DNA of 64,000 nucleotides from Candidatus Nitrosopumilus sp. (GCA_014384555.1 JACNFR010000050.1:1-64000), one strand, 5' to 3'. Positions 30,785 through 39,923 are shown, counted from the stretch's first letter. Notes: a model not told the origin generated them from the sequence alone. A program made the numbers and translations.

Positions 30785-30903
30785 ATGCCTTCAACATCAT
30801 GCTCAGACATGCTACAAAAAAATACGAGATCAATGTAAGCATCAAAGTCAATAAACTACAACTTGAGAACCAGGCTACAAAATGGGAGGCAATTAAGAAT
30901 TGA
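30781..30903 (+). CDS. Micro-ORF 2 of cluster (40 aa)
   Basis: ATGA overlap with ORF 1; MNAFNIMLRHATKKYEINVSIKVNKLQLENQATKWEAIKN*. Confidence 0.45.
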   Translation: MNAFNIMLRHATKKYEINVSIKVNKLQLENQATKWEAIKN

Positions 30904-30971
30904 ACATCCTCAAAATGATAGACGAGATTCTTGAAACATATGAAGTCAAAGAGGTCCGAACAAATGAATAA
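30900..30971 (+). CDS. Micro-ORF 3 of cluster (23 aa, TTG start)
   Basis: TTGA overlap with ORF 2; MNILKMIDEILETYEVKEVRTNE*. Confidence 0.35.
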   Translation: MNILKMIDEILETYEVKEVRTNE

Positions 30972-31044
30972 TATCTTCAAAATGATTGGACTTGCCTTGG
31001 CAGTGCACTATATTGTAAAAACAGTCCACAAAGAATTGAAGTGA
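30964..31044 (+). CDS. Micro-ORF 4 of cluster (26 aa)
   Basis: ATGAATAA overlap with ORF 3; MNNIFKMIGLALAVHYIVKTVHKELK*. Confidence 0.4.
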   Translation: MNNIFKMIGLALAVHYIVKTVHKELK

Positions 31045-31057
31045 CAAATGAATAAAA

Positions 31058-31082
31058 CCCCTAAAAGGAGAAATTTTAGGGG
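31058..31082 (+). terminator. Perfect 9-bp hairpin CCCCTAAAA-GGAGAAA-TTTTAGGGG after the micro-ORF cluster
   Basis: Read directly; begins 14 bp after the ORF 4 stop. Confidence 0.5.
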
Positions 31083-31226
31083 AAATATCATTTATTCACA
31101 TCACAGCATATCACAACATATCATATGAAAAATAGAAAACAGATCATTCGCCGTTCTAAAAATATAGACAAAATACAACTTTGTGTCTAATTTTTCTTCT
31201 AAAACCCCCCTTATTTCACATCAAAT

Positions 31227-31436
31227 GTGTGTTCAAATGGACAAGCAACCAATGAAATCAAAAGTTATTCAAAATTAAACATGATAAACTCGGTTCTACA
31301 GATTAATGAGACTGCAATAAACGAGTCATTTGAATCCACAAATAACATATTTGATCAGTTCAGATTGTTTACATCCAGTGTATTTTCACAAATTTTTGAA
31401 GGAATTACCATGATGTTAGAAAACTTTCTAAAATAA
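31227..31436 (+). CDS. Hypothetical amphipathic protein
   Basis: 69 aa ORF; may start at the internal Met (MINSVLQINETAINESF...). Confidence 0.45.
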   Translation: MCSNGQATNEIKSYSKLNMINSVLQINETAINESFESTNNIFDQFRLFTSSVFSQIFEGITMMLENFLK

Positions 31437-31454
31437 ACAATTTTACAAAATTAA

Positions 31455-31554
31455 GCCTAGGCGTTAAACCCCCCCTGAAAAATACATGTTTTAGGCATAA
31501 TGTGAAAATTTCAAAATCAGGCGTTTTGTGGGGGGGGTTAACACTTGTGCCTAG
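31455..31554. other. Imperfect inverted repeat with poly-C/poly-G arms
   Basis: CTAGGCGTTAAACCCCCCC ... GGGGGGGGTTAACACTTGTGCCTAG. Confidence 0.6.
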
Positions 31555-31644
31555 ATACAATATGCAACCCCAATTCCACCAAGCTCTCCTAGCTAAAGGT
31601 GTATGATCTTTTAGTGTCGTGCGTAAAAGCTAAACCCCTCTAAA

Positions 31645-31950
31645 TTAATGAAAAAATAAAAGAAAAAAGTGGTTTATGTGAAACCAACTGGATCTACTGT
31701 AATGTTTACACCGTGTAGAAGTACAAACATTATCATCAACAACAGTAAATCCTACTGCCCCATCTAACTCGTCAAGAGTTACTCCTGCTTGATCAGATGC
31801 AATATTCAAACTCAAAGAATTACCTTTGATTTGAATTCCACCCTGAGATGTACCTAAACTCATAACACAGAAGTCAGAAGATTGACCTTCTTGTCCCAAT
31901 ACACCTGGGGGTTTTGAGGTAAAATTAGACACAAAAGAGGGCAGTTTCAA
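31645..31950 (-). pseudogene. Possible frameshifted or degraded small gene
   Basis: Coding-like ...LSLNIASDQAGVTLDELDGAVGFTVVDDN; a 1-nt frame change gives FVLLHGVNITVDPVGFT*. Confidence 0.4.
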
Positions 31951-31980
31951 CTATATACCAAAAATAATGCATTATCATTA

Positions 31981-32466
31981 ATGGGCGGAATTGGCATTGT
32001 AATAGTAATTGGAGCAATTGTAGCTTCAATGGGACTTGCAATGATAATGTATACACAGTATACAACTAATTTCATAGAGTCAACAGTTGGAGAAACAATA
32101 ACTGTAGGACCAGTAGAATATGTTGTGACTTTTGAGGGAACACATGAGGGAAGCAAAGAAGTTTCACCTGAAAACACATTTGTAATGATTGGAATCACTG
32201 CAAAAAACATCGGGGATGAAAAAACTCTGTTTTCAGGAGGTCAATTATACATTGTTGATGAAAAAGAACAGAAACATGAAGCAATTTATGGTGAATTTTC
32301 ATCCAAAGATCTACTAATAGAATGGTTAGAGCCAGGTGAATCAATTGAAAGAACAACACAGTTTGATATTCCATACGATGAAGAAAAACAATACAAGATA
32401 ATTATTCGTCCGCAAAAAGAACAATCAACTGTTGATACAGCTTTGATCTGTATTACAAATTGCTGA
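31981..32466 (+). CDS. Membrane-anchored DUF4352-like protein
   Basis: N-terminal TM helix; beta-rich domain VVTFEGTHEGSKEVSPENTFVMIGITAKNIGDEK. Confidence 0.6.
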   Translation: MGGIGIVIVIGAIVASMGLAMIMYTQYTTNFIESTVGETITVGPVEYVVTFEGTHEGSKEVSPENTFVMIGITAKNIGDEKTLFSGGQLYIVDEKEQKHEAIYGEFSSKDLLIEWLEPGESIERTTQFDIPYDEEKQYKIIIRPQKEQSTVDTALICITNC

Positions 32467-32568
32467 TCGTAAATTTTAAAAAAACAAAAAAAGTGTCAAA
32501 TTTTTCTATATGTGACGTAGTAATGTGTGACTTTTACCATATAACACAGATGATTTTTGCAAACAGTC

Positions 32569-32967
32569 ATGGCAGTATCCAAAGCCAAAAGAGCCGAAGC
32601 AGCTAAAAAAGCAGCAAGAACTCGAAAGAGGAATGCAGCTAAAGCAGCAGCTGAAGCATTAAAGGCCGCAGCAGCACGTAAGAGAAAGGCAGCAGCAACT
32701 CGAAGGAAGAATGCAGGTACAACTGCACCAAAGAGAAAAGCAGCAAAAAGAAAAGCCGCTCCAAAACGTAAAACTGCAGCTAAACGAAAAGCAGCTCCAA
32801 AGAGAAAGGCAGCACCAAAACGCAGAGCCGCTCCAAAGAGAAAAACTGCAGCCAAAAAAGCAGCTCCAAAGAGAAAGGCAGCAAAAAGAAAAGCAGCACC
32901 AAAAAGAAAAGCTGCTCCAAAACGCAAAGCCGCTCCAAAGAGAAAGGCAGCTAAACGTCGACGTTAA
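32569..32967 (+). CDS. Ala/Lys/Pro-rich histone H1 C-terminal-like protein
   Basis: Low-complexity (A)APKRKAAKRKAAPKRK repeats from ATG at 32569. Confidence 0.7.
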   Translation: MAVSKAKRAEAAKKAARTRKRNAAKAAAEALKAAAARKRKAAATRRKNAGTTAPKRKAAKRKAAPKRKTAAKRKAAPKRKAAPKRRAAPKRKTAAKKAAPKRKAAKRKAAPKRKAAPKRKAAPKRKAAKRRR

Positions 32968-33015
32968 GCTGTCTATGCTATCTTTTTTAAAATCCGCCCT
33001 ACTGAATGTATTATA

Positions 33016-33048
33016 TTTCTAAACTCGAATTTAGAAACATTCTAAATT
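33016..33048. repeat. 22-bp palindromic repeat copy 4 plus 3' extension: TTTCTAAACTCGAATTTAGAAACATTCTAAATT
   Basis: Identical to copy 3 over 33 bp. Confidence 0.88.
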
Positions 33049-33049
33049 A

Positions 33050-33457
33050 TCACTCTGACATCTTTAATTCAGGCAAGATGAAAACTTTGTTTGGTTTTAT
33101 TTTTAAAATTACTCTTTTTTCATCATCACGTTTGAAAGGATAATGTTCACGACCCATGTATTGCTGTGTTAGTTTGTCTGCATGTTTGTAATCATAATCT
33201 GGAATTAGTTCTTCCACAGTTCCGCGAATTGTTGTCATGTCAAGCGGATTATCTTTTGACACAACTGAAACTGCAACACGAGAATCACGTAAAACATTTT
33301 TGTGTTTAATTCTTCCCTCTGCAGTGTTTACCAAAACATATCCATCCTCATAATTTGCCCAAACAGGAGAAACTTGCGGAGAACCATCTTTCATGATAGT
33401 TGCAATAAAGACCAAGTTTTTTTCAGAAAATAATTTTACAACCTTCTCATCCATCAA
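33050..33457 (-). CDS. Pyridoxamine 5'-phosphate oxidase-like (PPOX class) protein
   Basis: VFIATIMKDGSPQVSPVWANYEDGYVLVNTAEGRIKHKNV. Confidence 0.82.
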   Translation of the reverse strand: MMDEKVVKLFSEKNLVFIATIMKDGSPQVSPVWANYEDGYVLVNTAEGRIKHKNVLRDSRVAVSVVSKDNPLDMTTIRGTVEELIPDYDYKHADKLTQQYMGREHYPFKRDDEKRVILKIKPNKVFILPELKMSE

Positions 33458-33606
33458 TTTTTACTATTTCATGCAGTTGATAATGGTTTTGGAATTTTGC
33501 ATTCAAAAATGGATTTTTTTGTCTCTTTTTTACATATTCTAGAAGAAAATCAAAATCAATGTTTGATCGATTTAAAACAATAGTAAGGAGAAATTAAATC
33601 CCAGAA

Positions 33607-34110
33607 TTATTTTTTGCCTGATTTTTCAAGAACATTAGTCATTGCTCTATTCATTATTTCCATTACCAAGTATTGTGAATATTCTTTAGATTTCTTGCCC
33701 TTGGATTTTGTCGTTTTTGGGGTCAATCCTTTGAGAATGTTCTCAATTTTATCAGACGTGTTGATGATGACTTTGGAATATGTAGAATCAAAATCCTCAG
33801 GAGTCTGAAAATCCAACAATTTTGTAGATGTGCTGTAGAATTTTGTAATTGCTCCACGGGATTCCTCAATTCTTGCAATTTCAATTAGTCCAGATGCTTT
33901 TAGAATTTCTAAATGATGACGGACAGTAGTTAGTGCTTTTTTGTATCCTGTCTTTTTTAGAGCAGTAGAAATCTGATCAGCTGATAATGCTTGATGATAT
34001 AGAATTTCAACGATTTTTGCCCGTGCAGGGTCTTCTATTGCACGTGCGTGTCCAGTACTTGTTGTAACGGTACGATTAACTTTGATTTGCTTTTCTAGTA
34101 ATGTAGACAT
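33607..34110 (-). CDS. ArsR-like winged-helix transcriptional regulator
   Basis: DPARAKIVEILYHQALSADQISTAL...TVRHHLEILKASGLIEIA. Confidence 0.78.
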   Translation of the reverse strand: MSTLLEKQIKVNRTVTTSTGHARAIEDPARAKIVEILYHQALSADQISTALKKTGYKKALTTVRHHLEILKASGLIEIARIEESRGAITKFYSTSTKLLDFQTPEDFDSTYSKVIINTSDKIENILKGLTPKTTKSKGKKSKEYSQYLVMEIMNRAMTNVLEKSGKK

Positions 34111-34238
34111 ACAGAATTACCTTTCAATCCGATCTAAAAGATCATCGTATCATATTTTTTTGTCTAATCGCATCAATTTTTGTTTACTCTAAGAACCATT
34201 GTACCGGTACCATAATCATGCTAACCAGTACAAAGTAT

Positions 34239-34275
34239 ATTGTAGTGCATCTAACAGGATTGAAAGCACTACAAT
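34239..34275. promoter_or_regulatory. 10-bp inverted repeat ATTGTAGTGC-N17-GCACTACAAT
   Basis: Read directly; upstream of the ArsR-like gene. Confidence 0.5.
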
Positions 34276-34456
34276 GAATATGGTATAGGTAGTATAATTA
34301 TTGTAACGGTTTTAAAAATTTCAAAAAATATCAAAAAAGGCAAATCCTGAAAACATTATCCCCAAATCACCTACCAGGACGATATTTTGCAAAGGGTCAA
34401 AAATAAAATTCGAGTTGTATACTAGCTTCTAGTCAACAATGAATTGACAATTGGAG

Positions 34457-35281
34457 TTACAGAGAATGTCCAGTTAGTTTCTCATATGCTGTGACATAAC
34501 GTTGTGTCATCTTTGAAATAATTTCTTGTGGGATTTCAGGAGCAATAGGTTCTTCTCCAGCATCACGTTGATCATCAAATTGTTTTTGGTATCCATTGGC
34601 AGTTAACCAATCTCGTAACAGTTGTTTGTCATATGCCTCTTGTATTTTTCCAACCTCAAAGGAATCTTTAGGCCATAATCTATATTCATCAGGTCCAATA
34701 GAATCACCCAATGTAATTTGACCGTCTAACAATCCAAATTCTAATTTTAAATCAGCCAGGATAAATCCCGCATCATCTGCAATTGTAGCCATCTTTTTGT
34801 AAATATCAATAGATGTATTTTCTAACCAATTGTATTGCTCTTCAGTAACTAAATTCATCTCCAATGCTTTTGTTTTATTTATTGGAATGTCATGTTCAGA
34901 TTTTGTAGTAGGATCAAATATCGGCTCTGGGAGTTTTGCAGCCAATGTAGTATCTGTTCCTTCAGGTACTGTTACCTCACCCTTTTTCCATCTGCTAACT
35001 AGACTTCCATAGAAATAGCCTCGAACCACACATTCTATTGGCAGCATTTTCATCTTTTTTACAACAATCTCAGTATCAGACTCTCTCCTAATGAAATGAT
35101 TTGGAACAGATAATTCGTTAAACCAAAACTCTGCAAATTTGCACAAAACTTCCCCCTTTTTAGGAATATCTTGTTTGAATTTTACATCATATGCAGATAC
35201 CCTATCAGAGAATTTGAATAAAATACTAGATTCATCCACATCGTAAAGATCCTTTACTTTGCCACTAGTAAGAAATTTCAA
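34457..35281 (-). CDS. purC: SAICAR synthetase
   Basis: GKVKDLYDVDESSILFKFSDRVSAYD; ECVVRGYFYGS. Confidence 0.92.
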   Translation of the reverse strand: MKFLTSGKVKDLYDVDESSILFKFSDRVSAYDVKFKQDIPKKGEVLCKFAEFWFNELSVPNHFIRRESDTEIVVKKMKMLPIECVVRGYFYGSLVSRWKKGEVTVPEGTDTTLAAKLPEPIFDPTTKSEHDIPINKTKALEMNLVTEEQYNWLENTSIDIYKKMATIADDAGFILADLKLEFGLLDGQITLGDSIGPDEYRLWPKDSFEVGKIQEAYDKQLLRDWLTANGYQKQFDDQRDAGEEPIAPEIPQEIISKMTQRYVTAYEKLTGHSL

Positions 35282-35364
35282 ACAATTATGGCTAATATTA
35301 ATAGAATTTAACTGCTAGTGGTATAATCAAGAAGAAATATACCAGTTTAGAGACAAATTAGCAT

Positions 35365-35568
35365 ATGAGTAACCTTGATGAATCAATAGGGAAAATACTT
35401 TTGGAACTTCAAAAGGATGATCCTGACACATTCAAAAAACTCATGAAGAAAGCTCAAGAGGAAAATCCAGAACTTTTTGATAATAGTCTTGATGAAGAAA
35501 ATAAAGAGATTGACGAGTATAATCGCAAAGTAGACGAATATAACGATAAGGTCGATAAAGAACAGTGA
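35365..35568 (+). CDS. Small acidic hypothetical protein
   Basis: 67 aa, acidic coiled coil. Confidence 0.5.
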   Translation: MSNLDESIGKILLELQKDDPDTFKKLMKKAQEENPELFDNSLDEENKEIDEYNRKVDEYNDKVDKEQ

Positions 35569-35588
35569 AAATGGGATTCGAATTTAAC

Positions 35589-35699
35589 TCAAATCTTACT
35601 TGAAAAATACTTGTTGGTATGAGCATCAAAACATCTCACAGAACAAAAAGTAGAACCTTTGAAAATACAATCATCTCCACAGTTTTTGCATTTTATCAT
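35589..35699 (-). CDS. Zinc-binding microprotein (36 aa)
   Basis: MIKCKNCGDDCIFKGSTFCSVRCFDAHTNKYFSSKI*. Confidence 0.6.
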   Translation of the reverse strand: MIKCKNCGDDCIFKGSTFCSVRCFDAHTNKYFSSKI

Positions 35700-35782
35700 T
35701 AACAAAGTATGAAATAATTATAATAATTAAGTATTATCATAATCAAATTTTATTCAAAACATTTTAGAAAGAAATTGCGGAT

Positions 35783-36061
35783 CTATTGGACTTTGACGCC
35801 GTTCCAAAAAGCCACCATTCCTTTGATTTTAGAGGCAGCATCGTTTGGTTCAGCATAATACCATGCACAATCCTTGTTTGTTTTTCCATTAACATCGACA
35901 GAATAGTAATTTGCCATTCCTTTCCAGCCACAAACAGTAGTCAATTCAGTCTTTTTGAAATATTCTTGTTTGATAGAGTCAAATGGGAAATAATGATTTC
36001 CATCTACCACAACTGTTTCATTACTTTCTGCAATTACTGTATCGTTCCAGATTGCTTGCAT
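35783..36061 (-). CDS. DUF427 family protein
   Basis: IWNDTVIAESNETVVVDGNHYFPFDSI...CGWKGMANYYSVDV. Confidence 0.82.
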   Translation of the reverse strand: MQAIWNDTVIAESNETVVVDGNHYFPFDSIKQEYFKKTELTTVCGWKGMANYYSVDVNGKTNKDCAWYYAEPNDAASKIKGMVAFWNGVKVQ

Positions 36062-36111
36062 GAATAAAGAATATTTTAAACCATATTTAATGAAATCTCC
36101 AAATAGAGATT

Positions 36112-37554
36112 TTAGATTTTTGCTTTAACTTGCTCACGTTTAGTAAAATCAGGCTCTATTCCCAATGAATCATAATTTCCTGAAGAGCATGTAAAGCACA
36201 TTGAATCCTTTGGCATTCCAACTGCATTTGCCAAATTTTCAGCATCATTATATCCCAAAAAATCAACACCAATACTTTGTCTTACCATCTCAGTGATTTC
36301 ATCACTTGTCATAGTTTTTCCATCAGTAAATGTAGCAAGCTCTTCTTGAGAGGGGAAATCAATTCCAGCATAGCAAGGATAGTTAATTTGTGGATATGTA
36401 ATCAACATGCTAATTTTTTTAGCACCTGCACGACGAAGTGCCTTGATAATAGCCTTAGAACTAGTACCTCTAACTAAACTATCATCAATTACTACCACGT
36501 GTTTGTCTTTGATAATTTCACTAATTGGAATAATCCAACGATTGATTTCAACTCTATCACTTTGATGAGGTTCAATGAAACTTCTCAAGGGACCTTTCTT
36601 GCTATATCTGTCTTTTAGAAGACCTTCGTCAAAAGACACACCGAGTTCTTGCGCATACCCCAATGCGGCAGGTCTGGCAGAATCAGGTACAGGGATTACT
36701 AAATCTGCGTCTTTGATTGGAAATTTCTTTGCCATGAATTGCCCAATTTTTTTTCTTGAAACGTAAATGTTGTGTCCTTCCATGTTACTTGACGGATGTG
36801 CAAAGTAAGTAAATTCAAAAGAACAATGTGCACGAGAAGTATCAGTTGAAAATAGTTCAGTCTCTAAACCAGCCTGACTTAATTTGATCAATTCGCCTGG
36901 AACTACATCTCTTTGTAAAGTTGCGCCAACAGCAGTGACTGCAGCTGATTCAGAAGTTACAATGTATGTATCATCAGATTCCTTGTGTCCTAAAACCATA
37001 GGGCGAAATCCCTTTGGGTCTCTAGCAGCATATACAGAATTATCATCAGAGATAAAAGTAAAACAATACGAACCTACCATTTCATTTTTTAGAATAGACA
37101 GCGCTTTTCCCATTTCACCATTTTCAGAAATTAGTGAAACAAGTCTTTGGGCTGCAACCAGAGTATCACTTGCATTTTGTGGAGTAAATGAACATCCTCC
37201 AACCAAGTTAGATAGTTCTTGCGCATTGGCAATAGTTCCGTTATGTGCAATGCAGAGATCCTTTACTTTCAAAGGTTGTGCATTATCCAGAGTACTGGTA
37301 CCCATTGTAGAATATCTAACATGTCCAATTACACATGGAGATGCATATTCTTTGGCAATTTTTTTAAATTCAGATGAAGAGTGAGATACCAATCCCACTT
37401 TTTTAAATGGAGGTTTGTTTGGAACTGCAAATCCCCAAGCTTCTTGGCCCCTATGTTGTAAAGCCCGTAAAGCATCAAAAACCATTGGAACAACATTCTG
37501 TCCAGTTAAACTGTAAATTCCAACGACTCCACAATTTTCCTTAACTTTAGGCAA
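36112..37554 (-). CDS. purF: Amidophosphoribosyltransferase
   Basis: CGVVGIYS...ALQHRGQEAWG; VVIDDSLVRGTSSKAI. Confidence 0.92.
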   Translation of the reverse strand: MPKVKENCGVVGIYSLTGQNVVPMVFDALRALQHRGQEAWGFAVPNKPPFKKVGLVSHSSSEFKKIAKEYASPCVIGHVRYSTMGTSTLDNAQPLKVKDLCIAHNGTIANAQELSNLVGGCSFTPQNASDTLVAAQRLVSLISENGEMGKALSILKNEMVGSYCFTFISDDNSVYAARDPKGFRPMVLGHKESDDTYIVTSESAAVTAVGATLQRDVVPGELIKLSQAGLETELFSTDTSRAHCSFEFTYFAHPSSNMEGHNIYVSRKKIGQFMAKKFPIKDADLVIPVPDSARPAALGYAQELGVSFDEGLLKDRYSKKGPLRSFIEPHQSDRVEINRWIIPISEIIKDKHVVVIDDSLVRGTSSKAIIKALRRAGAKKISMLITYPQINYPCYAGIDFPSQEELATFTDGKTMTSDEITEMVRQSIGVDFLGYNDAENLANAVGMPKDSMCFTCSSGNYDSLGIEPDFTKREQVKAKI

Positions 37555-37745
37555 TTCTAAAGAGTCTCCTTAACTACAAAAGATAAGAAAAGGTTAGAAA
37601 AAGTGTAAAACTCGGCTGAAAAATCAGATAATGACTCCATCCCCTGATGCATTACTAACTTTAAGCAATAAAAACGCTGATCACTTTAAGCGATCAGAAA
37701 TCTATTAGTTTTTCTTTGATTTTTTCTCAGTTGTCTTTTAAATTA

Positions 37746-39923
37746 TTAATTAGTTTTTTTACCGTGTAAAACTAGATTTGGAAGTGCATGTAGCCAAGTT
37801 TCATGTGCTTTCTCAACATCAAGATCAATTACAGATTTTGTACCGTTGTTGAATTGAATTTTTTTACCGCCAAACTGACCAATTTGAGCAAATGAAACAT
37901 TGTTCTCATTAAGAATACTTTGAATTTTTGAGAGATTTTCATTGTCAAAAGATATCAAATATCTAGAATGACTTTCAGAAAACAATATCCTGTCAACATC
38001 TAGTTTTTCACCAGGAACTTTATCCAATGATACATTACAGCCAATTTGATTAGTCATGCAAATTTCAGATACAGCAATTGCCAATCCTCCTTTTGAGCAA
38101 TCATGTGCTAATTTGATGAGATTTTTATCAATGATATCAAGAACAGATGTCATATTTTTCTTTGAATCTGCAAAGTTAACTGAAGGACATTTTCCACCTA
38201 CAAATTTGTGAACATATTCAAAGTATTCAGAACCGCCAAGTTCATCTTTAGTATCACCGATAATTAGTAGACAATCATTATTTGAGATTTTTTGAGGGAC
38301 AGAAGGTTTCTTCTCAATCAATCCAATAACGCCAATGACAGGAGTTGGCTTTATTGAGCCCTTAGGAGTCTCATTATAGAGACTAACCTTTCCACCAACA
38401 CATGGAATTTCAAAAGATTTAGCAAAATCGGTTAATCCCTTTAATGATTCTAAAAAGGTCCAGAAAATTTCAGGATCATTTGGATTACCAAATTGAAGAT
38501 GGTCAAGCATTCCAATTGGTTTTGCTCCAGTGCATACAACATTTCGGCATGCTTCCTCAAAGCAGCCAATTGCACCTTCGCGGGGATTAATGTAGCATTG
38601 TTTTGGATTACCATCAATTTTTGCAGAAAGATATTTTCCATTATCTAATCGCAATACAGAGGCATCGGCTCCAGGCTTTACGACAGTTCTAATCCCAACT
38701 TCATGATCATATTGTCCATAAACCCAAATCTTGCTTGCAATGTTTGGTGATGCAAGTAACTTCATCATTAGTTTAGAATAATCAGAGATAGATTCAAAAT
38801 TCTTTTCAGTTTCAATTGTTTTCAAATAAGTTGGTTCCTTTGAAGGTAAATCAAGTAAAGTGGCATTAGCTACAAAATCAGCAGGTAAATTAGCAACTGT
38901 TTTTTCGCCTTTTTTAATATGCACCTGATTATTAAAATTCACATCGCCAATCACAGAACAACCAATACGGAATTTGTTACAAATTTCTTCTAATTTTTTG
39001 AGTTTTGTTTTACTTGTAACAATTAACATTCTTTCTTGAGATTCAGAAACCATAATTTCATCTGGATTCATATCAGATTCACGAGTGTGAACCTTGTCAA
39101 CATCCATCTCAATCCCTATCTCCATGGCATCAGCAGTTTCTGAAATAGCGCAAGATAAACCACCACCGCCAAGATCCTTCATGGCATGAATCAATCCATC
39201 ACTTCGTGCTTGTAAAACTGCCTCAATGATTAATTTTTCAATAAATGGGTCAGGAATTTGAACAGCAGAACGGTCTTCAGATTCTAATGAATCAGATGCA
39301 AATTGAGATCCACCAATACCATCTCTACCAGTAGAACCACCCATTAATACAACAACATCCCCTTCCTCAACATGGTTTTTGATCAAATTTTCTTTTTTAC
39401 CAAAACCTAATGCAGCGACATCTACCAGTGCATAGTTTTCATAGCATTCATCAAACTCTACTTCACCACCAATGGTTGGAATACCTAAACAATTTCCATA
39501 ATCAGCAATTCCAGTAACAGCATTTTTGAAAAGCCATCTTGCTTGCAAATCATTTTCAATATTTCCAAATCGTAGTCCATCAAAAATTGCAATAGGTCTA
39601 GTTCCAGCAGATAAAATATCACGGATAACTCCCCCAACACCAGTTGCAGCACCACCATATGGCTCTACAGCAGATGGGTGATTATGACTTTCAATGTGTG
39701 CAGTTACCACATATCCATCACCAACATCTAAAACTCCAGAATCATATCCTTTCTCGTTAATTACAAGTGGTCCATCCATTGGCAACATTTTCAGATGTCT
39801 TTTTGAAGATTTGTAAGAACAATGCTCAGACCATTCAGCAGCTACAATCTGAAGTTCCGTAGAAGTAGGATCCCTGCCAATTTTTGATTTTAGTTCAGCT
39901 AATTCTCTTTCTTCTAGACTCAT
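37746..39923 (-). CDS. purL: Phosphoribosylformylglycinamidine synthase subunit PurL
   Basis: EWSEHCSYKSSKRHL; HIESHNHPSAVEPYGGAATGVGG. Confidence 0.93.
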   Translation of the reverse strand: MSLEERELAELKSKIGRDPTSTELQIVAAEWSEHCSYKSSKRHLKMLPMDGPLVINEKGYDSGVLDVGDGYVVTAHIESHNHPSAVEPYGGAATGVGGVIRDILSAGTRPIAIFDGLRFGNIENDLQARWLFKNAVTGIADYGNCLGIPTIGGEVEFDECYENYALVDVAALGFGKKENLIKNHVEEGDVVVLMGGSTGRDGIGGSQFASDSLESEDRSAVQIPDPFIEKLIIEAVLQARSDGLIHAMKDLGGGGLSCAISETADAMEIGIEMDVDKVHTRESDMNPDEIMVSESQERMLIVTSKTKLKKLEEICNKFRIGCSVIGDVNFNNQVHIKKGEKTVANLPADFVANATLLDLPSKEPTYLKTIETEKNFESISDYSKLMMKLLASPNIASKIWVYGQYDHEVGIRTVVKPGADASVLRLDNGKYLSAKIDGNPKQCYINPREGAIGCFEEACRNVVCTGAKPIGMLDHLQFGNPNDPEIFWTFLESLKGLTDFAKSFEIPCVGGKVSLYNETPKGSIKPTPVIGVIGLIEKKPSVPQKISNNDCLLIIGDTKDELGGSEYFEYVHKFVGGKCPSVNFADSKKNMTSVLDIIDKNLIKLAHDCSKGGLAIAVSEICMTNQIGCNVSLDKVPGEKLDVDRILFSESHSRYLISFDNENLSKIQSILNENNVSFAQIGQFGGKKIQFNNGTKSVIDLDVEKAHETWLHALPNLVLHGKKTN

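Noticed and set aside
31121-31195. Hairpin TAGACAAAATACAACTTTGTGTCTA
   Set aside because: Short imperfect 6-bp arms in AT-rich sequence; could be chance.
32496-32927. 143-aa Phe/Ala-rich minus-strand ORF (and 32711-33022 plus-frame ORF)
   Set aside because: Shadow frames of the repetitive Ala/Lys-rich gene 32569-32967; low-complexity artefact.
36884-37384. 166-aa plus-strand ORF inside purF
   Set aside because: Antisense to the conserved purF; long shadow ORFs are frequent opposite this codon usage.
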